A stretch of 64,000 nucleotides of DNA from Neoactinobaculum massilliense (lineage in GTDB: Bacteria; Actinomycetota; Actinomycetes; Actinomycetales; Actinomycetaceae): the NCBI RefSeq assembly GCF_900604955.1, contig NZ_UWPE01000001.1:310001-374000 (forward strand), given 5' to 3'. Positions within the stretch are counted from its first letter, which is position 1. Each line of letters begins with the position of its first letter. Shown here piece by piece: positions 7,482 to 16,399 of the stretch. Below the pieces are notes generated by a model, which searched no databases, was not told the origin of the DNA, and saw nothing but the letters and a program-made list of their open reading frames with translations. Position numbers and translations under genes: made by a program.

Positions 7482-8987
7482 ATGATTAAGGCTTATTCTG
7501 TTGCGCACATTCGAGACGCCGAGGCGCCGCTCCTAGCGGCCGGCGAGCCGCTCATGCAGCATGCGGCGGCTGCGCTAGCCACCGCATGCATTCGGCTGCT
7601 CAGGTGCCGCGGTGGCGTGTACGGTGCCCGCGTACTCGTGCTGGTAGGCGGTGGCAACAATGGCGGTGACGCGCTGTTCGCGGCCGCGCGGCTAGCCCGG
7701 CGCGGCTGTACCGTCCGGGTGATTTGCTGTGCGGAGGGCATGCACGCAGCCGGCTGGCGGGCCGCCAAGTGCGTGGGTGCACGGGAGGTAGCCGCGGCGG
7801 AGGCGGAGCTTGAAGCGGCCCGAGCGGACCTCATCATTGACGGCATCCTCGGCATTGGCGCCCGCGGCGGCATACGCGAACCGGCGGCCGGCATCGTCAT
7901 GGCCGTGGGCCGCGGGATTTCGGGGGCGCGGGCCGCAGTTGTTGCCGTGGACGTGCCCTCTGGCGTCGACGTGGACACCGGCGGGGTTGAAGGCCCGGCA
8001 TTGCCCGCCAACCTCACGGTCACCATGGGTGCGAATAAGCCCGCACTGCTGCTGGAACCCGCCCGCAGGCTGGCGGGGCACGTGATGGTAGTGCCGTTGG
8101 GCTATGAGCTCCCGGCGCCTGATCTACGCGCGGTGGAGGCGAGCGACGCCGCGGCGTTGCTGTGCGCCCCCGGGCCGGATGATTCCAAATACACGCGCGG
8201 CGTGGTGGGCGTGCGTGCCGGCACCGAGCAATACCCCGGGGCCGGGCTCATGGCCACGGCTGCGGCGCTCGCGGCCGGCCCCGGCATGGTCCGCTATCTT
8301 GGGGCGGACGCCGTTGCCGAGCTGATTATCCGCGCCCACCCGGAGGTGGTGCGCGCTAATGGACGTGTCCAGGCACACGTGGTGGGTCCGGGCGGGGCGG
8401 CTGGGGAGACGGACGTCCGGGAGGTACTCGCAAGCGGCCTGCCCGCGGTCATTGATGCGGAGGCCATTCTCGTTGCAGCCAGCATAGGGGGCCTCGCCGA
8501 GCACCACGTGCTCACGCCACACGCCGGGGAGGCCGTGGCACTCGCCGCCCACCTTGGACTTTCGCGCGAGGGCGCCCCCTGGAGCCGCGCGCTCATCGAA
8601 GCCCACCAGCTGGAAGCGGCCCGGGCGCTCGCGGCGGCCACCGGCGCCACGGTCATGCTCAAGGGAGCCGTGGACGTGGTGGCCGCGCCCACCGGTGACG
8701 CCTACGCGCAAGGGGGCGCGCCCGGATGGCGGGGTACGGCCGGCGCGGGTGACGTACTGGCGGGGCTCACGGGCGGGCTGCTAGCCCACGCGGCGGCGCT
8801 GGCCATGGAACCGGGCGGTGCCGCCCGTGTGGCCGCCACGGCCGCCTACATTCACGGTGTGGCAGCGGCGATTGCGGCTGATACGCTGTTCAATGATCCC
8901 GCCAACCGTGCCGGTCACCCCATCGGGGCCACGGATATTGCGGCGTCAATTCCCGCCGCCATCGAAGCAATAAGGAAGGCCGCATGA
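7482..8987 (+). CDS. nnr: Bifunctional NAD(P)H-hydrate epimerase / ADP-dependent dehydratase
   Basis: Repairs damaged hydrated NADH and NADPH. 501 residues: an N-terminal YjeF_N epimerase domain (about 1-210, GGGNNGGD near residue 56, IDGILGIG, VDVPSGVD) fused to a C-terminal carbohydrate-kinase-like dehydratase (about 220-500, LTPHAGEA, GTAGAGDVLAGLTGG). GGAGG is placed 5 bases before the ATG at 7482, preferred over an in-frame codon at 7455. The last 4 bases overlap the alr start (ATGA), so translation is probably coupled. The acpS gene often found between glmS and nnr in related genomes is absent here. Confidence 0.94.
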   Translation: MIKAYSVAHIRDAEAPLLAAGEPLMQHAAAALATACIRLLRCRGGVYGARVLVLVGGGNNGGDALFAAARLARRGCTVRVICCAEGMHAAGWRAAKCVGAREVAAAEAELEAARADLIIDGILGIGARGGIREPAAGIVMAVGRGISGARAAVVAVDVPSGVDVDTGGVEGPALPANLTVTMGANKPALLLEPARRLAGHVMVVPLGYELPAPDLRAVEASDAAALLCAPGPDDSKYTRGVVGVRAGTEQYPGAGLMATAAALAAGPGMVRYLGADAVAELIIRAHPEVVRANGRVQAHVVGPGGAAGETDVREVLASGLPAVIDAEAILVAASIGGLAEHHVLTPHAGEAVALAAHLGLSREGAPWSRALIEAHQLEAARALAAATGATVMLKGAVDVVAAPTGDAYAQGGAPGWRGTAGAGDVLAGLTGGLLAHAAALAMEPGGAARVAATAAYIHGVAAAIAADTLFNDPANRAGHPIGATDIAASIPAAIEAIRKAA

Positions 8988-10135
8988 TTTTTCCGGGACG
9001 CTTGGACATTAACGCGGTCGCCCTTAAGCAGAACGTGGCCGCCGTACGCGCCCACCTCACGGGCCAGAAGGTGATGGGCGTGGTCAAAGCAAACGCCTAC
9101 GGTCACGGGCTGCTCGGCACCTCGCGCGCACTTATTGCGGCGGGCGTGGATTATTTGGGCGTGGCCCAGCTGAGCGAAGCGGAGCAACTGGCCGCCGGGC
9201 TCGCCGCTGACCCCGCCATGCGGCGCGTTCCCATTTTCGCCTGGCTATTCGGCCCGGATGCGGATCTCGAGGCGGCGAGTGCGGCCGGCATTGAGCTCTC
9301 CGTCGGTTTCCCCTGGGTGCTGGACAAATTGGAGGCGCTCCCGGCGGGTGCCGGTATTCGTGTCCACCTCGGCATGGACACCGGAATGGCGCGCGAGGGA
9401 TTCGCGCCCGCTGACGTCCTACCCGCAGCCCAACGCCTTGCCGCGCTGGAAGCTCGCGGGACGGTGAGCGTCGTCGGCCTGTGGAGCCATCTCGCGGGTG
9501 CGGACCACCCCGAGGAAAACGAACTCACCCGTATCCAGGTGGAGCGTTTTGAACAGGCGCGCCGAGACGCGCGGGCGGGTGGACTACATCCGCAACTGGA
9601 GCACCTGGCGGCCTCCGCGGCCGTGTTCTGGCATCCCGCCACCCTCTACTCGATGGTGCGTGTGGGCATCGCGCTTTACGGGCAGGCGCTCGACTACACC
9701 GTGGGGACCGCCGTGGACCTTGGGTTACGGCCCGCCATGACCCTGTCTGCCCCGATTGTTGCGGACCGCTGGGTAGAGGATGGCACGGGCATCTCCTATG
9801 ACCACACGGCCCATACCACCCGGCGGACCCACCTCGCCCTGGTGCCGGTGGGCTACGCGGACGGGCTGCCGCGTTCCATGGCCAATCGCGCCCAACTTCT
9901 GGTCAACGGACAGCGCTGCAGGCAGCGTGGCGCCGTATGCATGGACCAGATCATCGTGGAGGTGCCGGCCGGCGTGCGGGTAGGGGACCGCGCCTACCTG
10001 TTCGGGGACCCGGCGGTAGCCGGCGGCCCGGTGCCCTCGATCGAGGAATTCGCGGGTTTCGGCGGCTTCGACTCCTTCGAGCTGTCCGTGCGCCTCGCCG
10101 AACACATTCCCCGCCGTATCGTTCGCGTGGAGTAG
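8984..10135 (+). CDS. alr: Alanine racemase, copy 1
   Basis: PLP enzyme interconverting L- and D-alanine for peptidoglycan. 383 residues. PLP lysine K35 in VVKANAYGHG, catalytic tyrosine Y272 in GISYDHTAH, plus VGIALYG and a CMDQ segment. Domains: N-terminal TIM barrel (about 1-240) and C-terminal beta domain (about 245-375). It overlaps the nnr stop by 4 bases. It is clearly homologous along its whole length to the next gene. Both copies keep the catalytic Lys and Tyr, so neither looks dead. Which one is the biosynthetic racemase cannot be told from sequence. Confidence 0.94.
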   Translation: MIFPGRLDINAVALKQNVAAVRAHLTGQKVMGVVKANAYGHGLLGTSRALIAAGVDYLGVAQLSEAEQLAAGLAADPAMRRVPIFAWLFGPDADLEAASAAGIELSVGFPWVLDKLEALPAGAGIRVHLGMDTGMAREGFAPADVLPAAQRLAALEARGTVSVVGLWSHLAGADHPEENELTRIQVERFEQARRDARAGGLHPQLEHLAASAAVFWHPATLYSMVRVGIALYGQALDYTVGTAVDLGLRPAMTLSAPIVADRWVEDGTGISYDHTAHTTRRTHLALVPVGYADGLPRSMANRAQLLVNGQRCRQRGAVCMDQIIVEVPAGVRVGDRAYLFGDPAVAGGPVPSIEEFAGFGGFDSFELSVRLAEHIPRRIVRVE

Positions 10136-10269
10136 CACGACGCCGGAGCGGCGCGCCCGCACCATCGGGCGTTCCTGCGTGGTCCTGGAGACTACCTACC
10201 GTGCCGCTGTGTCCATCGGTGCGCGGTCCGCGTAAAGTGTCGCGGCAGGAAGCTTTGAAAGGACCGGCA

Positions 10270-11403
10270 GTGACTCAGTATCCGGGTAGGGCCATCATCA
10301 GCGTGGACGCGCTGAGGGAGAATCTTGCGGCGGCGCGCACCCATCTTTCCGGCCAGCGGCTCCTCGCCGTGGTGAAGGCGGATGCCTACGGGCACGGCGT
10401 GCTCGCCGCGGCTCGGGCGTTCCTCGACGCCGGAGCGGACTACCTGGGCGTGGCCGAACTGCGCGAAGCGCTGGACCTTTCCGCGGCCCTCGGCGCCACG
10501 CGCACGGTCCCCATCTTCTCTTGGATATTTGATGACACGGTGGACTTCCGCGAGGCCGCAGCGGCGGGCATCGAAGTATCCGTCGGCGCCACATGGGTGC
10601 TGGACCGGCTGGAGGATCTGCCCGCCGGCGCCGGAATTCCGGTGCATATTGGCGTGGACACGGGGATGGCACGTGAAGGATTTGCGCCGGCCGACGTACC
10701 GGCGGCCGCATCCCGGCTCGCCGCACTGGAGGCGCGGGGCACCGTACGGGTGGTGGGCTTGTGGAGCCACCTCGCCTGTGCCGACGATCCGGCACGCCCG
10801 GAGGCGACGGCCCGGCAGGTTGAATTGTTCGAGGAGGCCCGGCGGGACGTACGCGCGGCCGGCATCCACCCGGACGTGGAGCACCTGGCGGCATCCTCCG
10901 GGGTGCTTTGGCATCCGGAAGCACTCTTCTCCATGGTGCGCCCCGGAATCATCCTTTACGGCCTCTCCCCGAATCCGGCCGTGGCCACCGCCGCCGAGCT
11001 GGGAATTCGTCCGGCCATGCGCGTCGAAGCCCCCATCATTGCCGACCGCTGGGTGAAGGATGGCACCGGTGTCTCCTACGGACACACCGCGCACGCGACA
11101 GGCCGCACCCACCTGGGGATCGTGCCGCTCGGCTACGCGGACGGCATTCCGCGGGCGGCCTCCAACCGCTGCGAGGTGAGTATTCGGGGTCAGCGCGCGC
11201 CCATTATCGGCCGCGTATGCATGGATCAGTTTGTTGTGCGCCTGCCCGAGAATGCACGTCCGGGGGAGATGGCCACCCTATTCGGCAGTGGCAGCAGCGG
11301 CGAGCCGACAGCGGATGAGTGGGCTGAACGCATCGGCACCATCGGGTACGAAATCATCACCCGCATCGGTCCCCGCGTGCCTCGCGTGTATGAGGGCGCC
11401 TAG
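10270..11403 (+). CDS. alr: Alanine racemase, copy 2 (tandem paralog)
   Basis: 377 residues, same fold and motifs as copy 1: K36 in VVKADAYGHG, Y270 in GVSYGHTAH, VRPGIILYG and CMDQFVV. The start is the GTG at 10270, giving TQYPGRAIISVDALRENL, preceded by AAAGGA; a longer in-frame extension would run back into copy 1 and is rejected. The 134-base gap from copy 1 carries one ACGACGCC motif. Tandem racemases could mean dosage, separate regulation, or a changed amino-acid substrate (for example serine) in one copy. No sequence evidence decides this. Confidence 0.93.
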   Translation: MTQYPGRAIISVDALRENLAAARTHLSGQRLLAVVKADAYGHGVLAAARAFLDAGADYLGVAELREALDLSAALGATRTVPIFSWIFDDTVDFREAAAAGIEVSVGATWVLDRLEDLPAGAGIPVHIGVDTGMAREGFAPADVPAAASRLAALEARGTVRVVGLWSHLACADDPARPEATARQVELFEEARRDVRAAGIHPDVEHLAASSGVLWHPEALFSMVRPGIILYGLSPNPAVATAAELGIRPAMRVEAPIIADRWVKDGTGVSYGHTAHATGRTHLGIVPLGYADGIPRAASNRCEVSIRGQRAPIIGRVCMDQFVVRLPENARPGEMATLFGSGSSGEPTADEWAERIGTIGYEIITRIGPRVPRVYEGA

Positions 11404-11404
11404 T

Positions 11405-11478
11405 ACGACGCCGTTCGCCGCGCTGTAGAACGGGTGGTCTACTACTCACGGTCATGGGATTGGACGCTGCGGCGTCGT
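11405..11478. repeat. Inverted pair of the intergenic ACGACGCC motif
   Basis: ACGACGCC at 11405-11412 on the plus strand and its complement GGCGTCGT at 11471-11478, both between alr copy 2 and tsaE. This is the clearest cluster of a motif found in ten intergenic places in the window (see findings). Confidence 0.45.
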
Positions 11479-11529
11479 CGAATAGAAGGCTGTAGCGCGT
11501 AGGATGGTGCGCGCGAAAAGGGAGCAAGA

Positions 11530-12036
11530 ATGAAAATTATCGACGCGGATGCGATGCGCGAATTCGGCCGCATTCTGGGCACCGTGCTTCAGCGCGGCGA
11601 CCTCGTGATGCTGGAGGGGCCGCTGGGCGCCGGGAAAACCACCATGGTGCGCGGTATTGCCGAGGGCATGAACGTGTCCGGTCGGGTGACCTCACCCACG
11701 TTTGTGATCGCTAATGTGCACCATGCCCGCGAGGATGGGCCGGACCTGGTCCATGTGGACGCCTACCGGCTGGCCTCGCTTGAGGAGCTAGATGCGCTGG
11801 ACCTGGACACCTCACTGGAGGATGCCGCCACCGTCATCGAATGGGGCGAAGGCAAAACCGAGGTGCTCACACCGGATCGTCTCCAGATTCACATCAACCG
11901 CCCCGAGGGCTCTACCGAAGGGGAGGACGTGGTGGACCTCTACCGGGACGCTCCGCGCGAACTCGTCCTGGAGGCTACCGGCGCGCGCTCTGAGGCACTG
12001 GCCCGCGATATCGCACAGAAATGGGAGGAACGATGA
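11530..12036 (+). CDS. tsaE: tRNA t6A biosynthesis ATPase TsaE
   Basis: ATPase of the TsaBDE complex that makes N6-threonylcarbamoyladenosine at position 37 of ANN-decoding tRNAs. 168 residues. Walker A GPLGAGKTT near residues 30-38, TSPTFVI switch, HVDAYRL, and a VIEWGE motif, all typical. The C-terminal about 35 residues are an acidic extension. GGGAGC precedes the ATG. The stop overlaps the tsaB start by 4 bases. Confidence 0.94.
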   Translation: MKIIDADAMREFGRILGTVLQRGDLVMLEGPLGAGKTTMVRGIAEGMNVSGRVTSPTFVIANVHHAREDGPDLVHVDAYRLASLEELDALDLDTSLEDAATVIEWGEGKTEVLTPDRLQIHINRPEGSTEGEDVVDLYRDAPRELVLEATGARSEALARDIAQKWEER

Positions 12037-12689
12037 ACATTTTGACCATTGATACGTCCGACATTCCCGTGGTGGGCGTGATCGCTGGTAACAAGGAACT
12101 CGCGCGGGTGACGGATACGGATTCGCGCCACCACGCCGAACGGCTCACTCCCATGGTGAAGCAGGCGCTGGCCCAGGCCGGCATCGAGCGGCCGGACATG
12201 ATCGTCGCCGGCACCGGCCCGGCACCGTTCACCGGCCTGCGTGCCGGGCTGGTGACGGCCCGGACGCTTGCCTTCGCGTGGGACGTGCCGCTGGTAGGTG
12301 TCAGTTCGCTGGAGATCATGGCAGCGGCGGCGCTCACGGACGGTGCATCAAGCGTGGTGGTGGCCACCGATGCACGCCGGCGCGAACTCTACGTGCTGGT
12401 GTCCACGGCGGAGAACCGTCACGGTGACCCCGAGATTGTGCCGCGGGCGGACTTCGCGGACTTCATGGCGAAGCACACGGATGCCACCCTGGTGGTCCCG
12501 CGCGAAGGTATCTGCGCCGAACTTGAGGGTGCCACGGTGGTGACGGTCACGCCGGAGCACATGGCTCGCCTGGCTCTGCGTCATCAGGAAGAGAACAAGG
12601 CTGGCGCCTCCATCGATACGGGCACCACGCCGCAGTACCTGCGCCGCCCGGATGCGGTGCCGGCCGTTTCTCAGCCCGCCGCCAAGTAG
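12033..12689 (+). CDS. tsaB: tRNA t6A biosynthesis protein TsaB
   Basis: ASKHA-fold scaffold partner of TsaD. 218 residues. MNILTIDTSD at the N-terminus, GTGPAPFTGLRAG around residues 55-67, and a VATDARRRELYV segment. The ATG overlaps the tsaE stop (ATGA), with GGGAGGAA just upstream; an in-frame ATG at 12021 lies inside tsaE and is not needed. TsaB is catalytically inactive in the family and stabilises TsaD. Followed after 9 bases by rimI. Confidence 0.92.
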   Translation: MNILTIDTSDIPVVGVIAGNKELARVTDTDSRHHAERLTPMVKQALAQAGIERPDMIVAGTGPAPFTGLRAGLVTARTLAFAWDVPLVGVSSLEIMAAAALTDGASSVVVATDARRRELYVLVSTAENRHGDPEIVPRADFADFMAKHTDATLVVPREGICAELEGATVVTVTPEHMARLALRHQEENKAGASIDTGTTPQYLRRPDAVPAVSQPAAK

Positions 12690-12698
12690 GTCCGTACT

Positions 12699-13202
12699 GT
12701 GAGGCTCCCGCCGGATCTCACGCGTATCACGCCCACGCCCGGCTGGGCGCCCGTCCTTGCCCGGCTGGACCGGGCCATTTTCGCGGGTGAGGCCTGGAGC
12801 GAGGCCGCCTGGCGAGACGAACTCGGTGCGGCCACATTCATCGCCTACGTGCCACTCCAGGCGGCCAGTGCACTGCCCACCCCGGTGGCCGTCGGCGGCA
12901 TCAGTATCGGGCCGGACGCGAACATTCTTACCCTGGGTGTTTCCCCCGAGCGCCGGGGAAAACACCTCGGCTCTCTACTGCTGGATGATCTGCTCACTGC
13001 CGCCCGTCTGGGTGGCGCCACCACCGCCTTCTTGGAAGTGCGCGTCACCAATGCACCCGCGCTGGCGCTCTACCGGTCGCGCGGCTTCGACGTCGTCGGT
13101 ACCCGTCCCCGCTACTACGGCGGTGAGGACGGCTACATCATGCGGCTGGATCTTGGGGCGGAGGCGGCGCGTGTGGAGCCGGCGCCGGGGCGTAGAATGT
13201 AG
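12699..13202 (+). CDS. rimI: Ribosomal-protein-S18-alanine N-acetyltransferase-like GNAT
   Basis: 167 residues, GNAT fold: ILTLGVSPERRGKHLGSLLL is the acetyl-CoA loop (RRGKHLG) near residues 80-90, followed by LEVRVTNAPALALYRSRGF, the RimI-type motif, and a RPRYY segment. GTG start 9 bases after tsaB. The position between tsaB and tsaD is the standard actinobacterial arrangement and supports the rimI name. The exact substrate is inferred from family and context. Confidence 0.9.
   Translation: MRLPPDLTRITPTPGWAPVLARLDRAIFAGEAWSEAAWRDELGAATFIAYVPLQAASALPTPVAVGGISIGPDANILTLGVSPERRGKHLGSLLLDDLLTAARLGGATTAFLEVRVTNAPALALYRSRGFDVVGTRPRYYGGEDGYIMRLDLGAEAARVEPAPGRRM
13193..13198 (+). promoter_or_regulatory. 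Putative internal -10 element for tsaD (leaderless)
   Basis: TAGAAT at the very end of rimI, ending 8 nt before the tsaD GTG, with no Shine-Dalgarno. It would let tsaD be transcribed separately from the rest of the operon. Confidence 0.35.
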
Positions 13203-13206
13203 CGCC

Positions 13207-14250
13207 GTGACTACCGTTCTTGGAATTGAAACGTCCTGTGACGAAACCGGCGTGGCGCTGGTGCGTGATGGCGAACTGCTTGCCGACGTCACCGCCACCT
13301 CGATGGATGAGTATGCGCGTTTTGGCGGCATCATCCCCGAAATAGCCTCCCGCGCCCACCTGGAATCCATGGTGCCCACCCTCTCTGCGGCCCTAGAGAA
13401 GGCGAATGTGAGCCTCTCGGAGGTGGATGCCATTGCTGTGACGGCCGGTCCGGGCCTCATCGGCTCGCTCACCGTGGGTGTATCCGCCGCGAAGGCGCTC
13501 TCGCTGGCGCTGGGCAAGCCGATTTACGGTGCGAACCACATTCTTGGCCACCTGGCCGTGGATGAACTGGTGGACGGTCCCTTCCCCGAACACTTCGTGG
13601 GCCTCGTGGTGAGCGGCGGCCATTCCTCCATCCTCGACGTCCATGACATCACCGGGGACGTCCACGAAATGGGCGGCACCATCGATGACGCCGCCGGCGA
13701 AGCATTTGACAAAGTAGGCCGCATTCTCGGGCTCCCGTATCCGGGCGGCGTGCACATCGATCGGGTATCCCGCGAAGAAGGCGACCGCACGGCCATCCGC
13801 TTCCCGCGTGGGCTCGAAGGTGGGAAGAACAAAGCCAAGCACCCCTATGATTTCAGCTTCTCCGGTCTCAAAACGGCCGTGGCCCGCTACGTGGAGGGCC
13901 TCGAAACCCGCGGCGAGGATATTCCGGTAGCCAACATCGCCGCCGGTTTCCAGGAAGCCATCGACGACACGCTCTCCGAAAAGTCCCTCAATGCCTGCGA
14001 GGCCGTCGGTGCGGACACGCTGGTTGTGGGCGGCGGCTTCTCCGCGAACTCCCGCCTGCGCGCACTCCTTGCCGAGCGTGCCGCTAAGCGGGGTATCACC
14101 GTGCGCATCCCGCCCATTCGCTACTGCACGGACAACGGTGCCATGATTGCGGCTCTCGGCTACAAGCTGGTTACGGCCGGTGTGGCTCCCTCGCCGCTGG
14201 ACATGACCGTGGATACGAACATGGACCTTGAGCAGCCGGTCATGGCCTAG
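13207..14250 (+). CDS. tsaD: tRNA N6-adenosine threonylcarbamoyltransferase TsaD
   Basis: Transfers threonylcarbamoyl to A37 of tRNA. 347 residues. VLGIETSCDETGVAL at the N-terminus, metal-binding histidines in NHILGH, GLVVSGGHSS, a PYPGG turn and GGFSANSRLR. The GTG at 13207, 4 bases after the rimI stop, matches the conserved N-terminus. The frame is open 450 bases upstream across rimI, but that is only a shadow. Last gene of the t6A block, with a hairpin plus T-run just downstream. Confidence 0.95.
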   Translation: MTTVLGIETSCDETGVALVRDGELLADVTATSMDEYARFGGIIPEIASRAHLESMVPTLSAALEKANVSLSEVDAIAVTAGPGLIGSLTVGVSAAKALSLALGKPIYGANHILGHLAVDELVDGPFPEHFVGLVVSGGHSSILDVHDITGDVHEMGGTIDDAAGEAFDKVGRILGLPYPGGVHIDRVSREEGDRTAIRFPRGLEGGKNKAKHPYDFSFSGLKTAVARYVEGLETRGEDIPVANIAAGFQEAIDDTLSEKSLNACEAVGADTLVVGGGFSANSRLRALLAERAAKRGITVRIPPIRYCTDNGAMIAALGYKLVTAGVAPSPLDMTVDTNMDLEQPVMA

Positions 14251-14268
14251 GGGTTCAACAACGCCGCT

Positions 14269-14300
14269 GTGCCCGGCCCGGTCCCGGGTACGGTGTTTTT
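14269..14300 (+). terminator. Probable terminator after tsaD
   Basis: GTGCCCGG (14269-14276) pairs with CCGGGTAC (14284-14291, one wobble), followed by GGTG and five Ts at 14296-14300. A moderate hairpin but well placed. Confidence 0.5.
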
Positions 14301-14339
14301 GTTCGACGACGCCAGCAGGCCGGCCGTTGGCCTCGCGGA

Positions 14340-15521
14340 CTAGTGGACTCTCTCCGTGATGAGCGCCCGGTGCTCACCGAGCAGACGCGTGAGAATAACC
14401 GTGAGTGCCGGACCACCCGGGGTTATCCGCGTTTTCTTCAGGCGCCGCCGGAACGCCTCCGGCTCAATGTCGGTGCCGCGCTTTTTGATGTCAATCCGGC
14501 CGGGCGCCAGTTCCGCCAGCCGTGCATCCACGGCCTTCGGGCGTAGCGGGAGCACGTCAAGCACGCGGAACGTGGTGGCGAAGGGGGAGCGGGGCGCGGC
14601 GCTCCCGGTCAGGTAAGCGATATTCGGGCTCACCGGTGCGAGCCCGTGTGTGCGGGCGAATGGTGCCACGCCGCCCGCACGGATAAGCGCGCCTGCCGGC
14701 TCCACCACGTAGTTTCCCAGGGGCGCAGGAGCAAGCGTTTCTGCCGGTGTATTCGGGGCGGTACCCGTGTTGTACTCCGCGGTTGTGCCATCGGCGGCCA
14801 CGATGGTGGCGATCCGCGTGGGTGTGCCGAGCCTCAACCAGATCACCGCCTCCACCACCGTGCCGCCGGCCTCAATTCACTCGGCCTGGCAGTCCGCGGG
14901 CAGCGCCTCGTACTGAATCCCCGGTGCCACCTTGATGCCGGCGGCGGGGAAGCGGCGCGCCGTCTCCAACGCCCGCGAGAGCGGTGGGAACCAGGATTCC
15001 GGGTCCATGATGCGCCGGCCGGTGGCCGTGCGCCGGGCAGGGTCCAGCCACACCGCGCCCGCATGCGGCTGGTGCGTGGCGGCGTCGCCGGTGAGAACGT
15101 TAGCGGCAGGGGCATTCGCTTGGGCAAACACCGCCGTGGCCGGGGCCAGCTCCACCCCGGGGGCATCGAGCCCGGCCGCCGGAAGAGGGGCGGGGGCCCC
15201 GCCAATACCGCAACCCAGATCCACCACGGATCTCGCCTGGCGTAACCGGTATGCATGATGGGCCGCGACCGTCGCACGGGTGGCCTGCTCCAGGCCCATC
15301 CGTGTGAAAAACATGCGGGCGGCCGCGGGGCCAAATTTCGTCACCGCTTGTGCACGCAGATCGCGCAGCGTCAGCAGGGCGGCGCTGCGCTCGGCGCTAT
15401 ACCCGGCTCGGCGCAGATAGCTCGTGGCCGCCAAGGATTCGAGCGGAGCGCTCGCGGCCTGTTCGTAGGCGGCGCGGCCGGCAGGGCTCACCAGCCATTC
15501 GGCCGTTTCAAGCGTGGTCAT
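14340..15521 (-). pseudogene. Class I SAM-dependent methyltransferase, broken by an in-frame TGA
   Basis: The product would be about 393 residues: a helical N-terminal region, a SAM-binding motif VVDLGCGIGGAP, an LDPARRT segment, then a C-terminal domain ending ITERVH. Proteins of this build (methyltransferase plus a THUMP-like C-terminal domain) are common in actinobacteria, and their substrate is unclear to me. At 14877-14879 a TGA interrupts the frame between LPADCQAE and IEAGGTVVEAVIWL. The two halves are in the same frame, and a TGG (Trp) there would restore it, so one G-to-A change explains the lesion. The start is ATG at 15521 with AGGAGGG upstream. It could be a true pseudogene, a sequencing error, or readthrough. 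The upstream half alone (214 residues) retains the SAM site. Confidence 0.8.
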
Positions 15522-15670
15522 AGTGCCCTCCTTGCGGTACAAAGCCTGTGCGGTACCGGGCGTACCGCGGTGCACCCCGCGTGGCACCGACCGTATCAGG
15601 CCGCCGCGGCAAACGCTGCGCTTCCAACGCACTTCGCGCGGTACCGGGCGGCGTCGTACCAGCGGTAGCT

Positions 15671-15697
15671 TTGGCACTCGCCTTGACCGAGTGCTAA
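15671..15697 (+). promoter_or_regulatory. CIRCE operator (HrcA-binding site)
   Basis: TTGGCACTC - 9 bases - GAGTGCTAA, one mismatch from the classic CIRCE inverted repeat (TTAGCACTC-N9-GAGTGCTAA). The HrcA repressor binds such sites and represses groES/groEL. It overlaps the -35 box of the groES promoter, as expected for a repressor operator. Confidence 0.93.
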
Positions 15698-15711
15698 AGC
15701 CGGCATACTCT
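15683..15711 (+). promoter_or_regulatory. groES promoter
   Basis: TTGACC (15683-15688), 17-base spacer, TACTCT (15706-15711). The -35 box lies inside the CIRCE spacer and right arm, so HrcA would block polymerase. The predicted leader is about 105 nt. Confidence 0.7.
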
Positions 15712-15825
15712 AGTCCGTGGACGTAGTTCTACTACGGCTTGTGCCCGGTTCGGGCCCGGCCCCCGCGACGGCGGGTCCCGGCGCCAGGTACTAACACACG
15801 AGTCTAGAAGAAGAGGAGGAGACAC

Positions 15826-16122
15826 ATGACGGTCTCCATTAAGCCGCTGGAGGATCGCATCGCGATCCAGCAGCTCGAAGCAGAAACCACCACGGCATCC
15901 GGGCTTGTCCTCCCGGACACCGCCAAGGAGAAGCCCCAGGAGGGCAAGGTTGTGGCCGTGGGCCCGGGCCGCGTTGATGATTCCGGCCAGCGCGTGCCGA
16001 TGGACGTCAAGGTGGGTGACGTGGTCATCTACTCCAAGTACGGCGGGACGGAAATCAAGTATGGCGAGGATGAGTACATCATCCTGTCCGCTCGCGACGT
16101 GCTGGCGGTAGTGGAGAAGTAG
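15826..16122 (+). CDS. groES: Co-chaperonin GroES
   Basis: 98 residues, normal for GroES, the heptameric lid of the GroEL folding chamber. Motifs: [13 protein letters not shown] at the N-terminus, the mobile loop with [39 protein letters not shown] and the conserved C-terminal end. A strong AGAGGAGGAG precedes the ATG. groEL is not next to it: a terminator follows and then an unrelated gene, so groEL must lie elsewhere, as in many actinobacteria with separate groEL copies. Confidence 0.97.
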   Translation: MTVSIKPLEDRIAIQQLEAETTTASGLVLPDTAKEKPQEGKVVAVGPGRVDDSGQRVPMDVKVGDVVIYSKYGGTEIKYGEDEYIILSARDVLAVVEK

Positions 16123-16138
16123 TAGCACACTGCCACTT

Positions 16139-16166
16139 ACGGGGATCCTTCGGGGTCCCCGTTTTT
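16139..16166 (+). terminator. Rho-independent terminator after groES
   Basis: ACGGGGATCC and GGGGTCCCCGT form a 10-bp stem with a tight TTC loop, followed by TTTTT. A strong canonical terminator 17 bases after the groES stop; it confirms that groES is monocistronic. Confidence 0.88.
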
Positions 16167-16399
16167 GTATGCCCGTACGCCCTGGGCCGTGAGGAGCGGT
16201 CCGGTTTTGGTGCCGCGCTGTCTTGCACGACGCCATGTTGTACGACGTTGTCTGCTCCAGTAGTGCGTACGCGACGTCGTCCGGCTCTCGCTCGCGGGCC
16301 CGGTTTGTTCGGCGCCGCACTGCCGAATGGCCGTTAGAATTGCCTCACCGTGGGGCGCGACGGACGCATCCCGGGCATGCCGAGGGAAAGCTGGTTAGC

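Larger units (their letters stand above)
15522..15825. other. Intergenic region between the methyltransferase and groES
   Basis: 304 bases holding the divergent promoters of the two neighbours. It contains one GGCGTCGT motif (15650-15657), the CIRCE operator and groES promoter described separately, and a roughly 100-base groES leader. No gene seen. Confidence 0.6.

Noticed and set aside
14340-14858. The C-terminal half of the methyltransferase as an independent gene
   Set aside because: It is in the same frame as the N-terminal half, has no own ribosome site and completes the family sequence, so it is part of one interrupted gene.
15522-15677. Longer N-terminus for the methyltransferase (in-frame to 15677)
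   Set aside because: The ATG at 15521 has a strong AGGAGGG. The extension would run into the CIRCE operator and has no homology.
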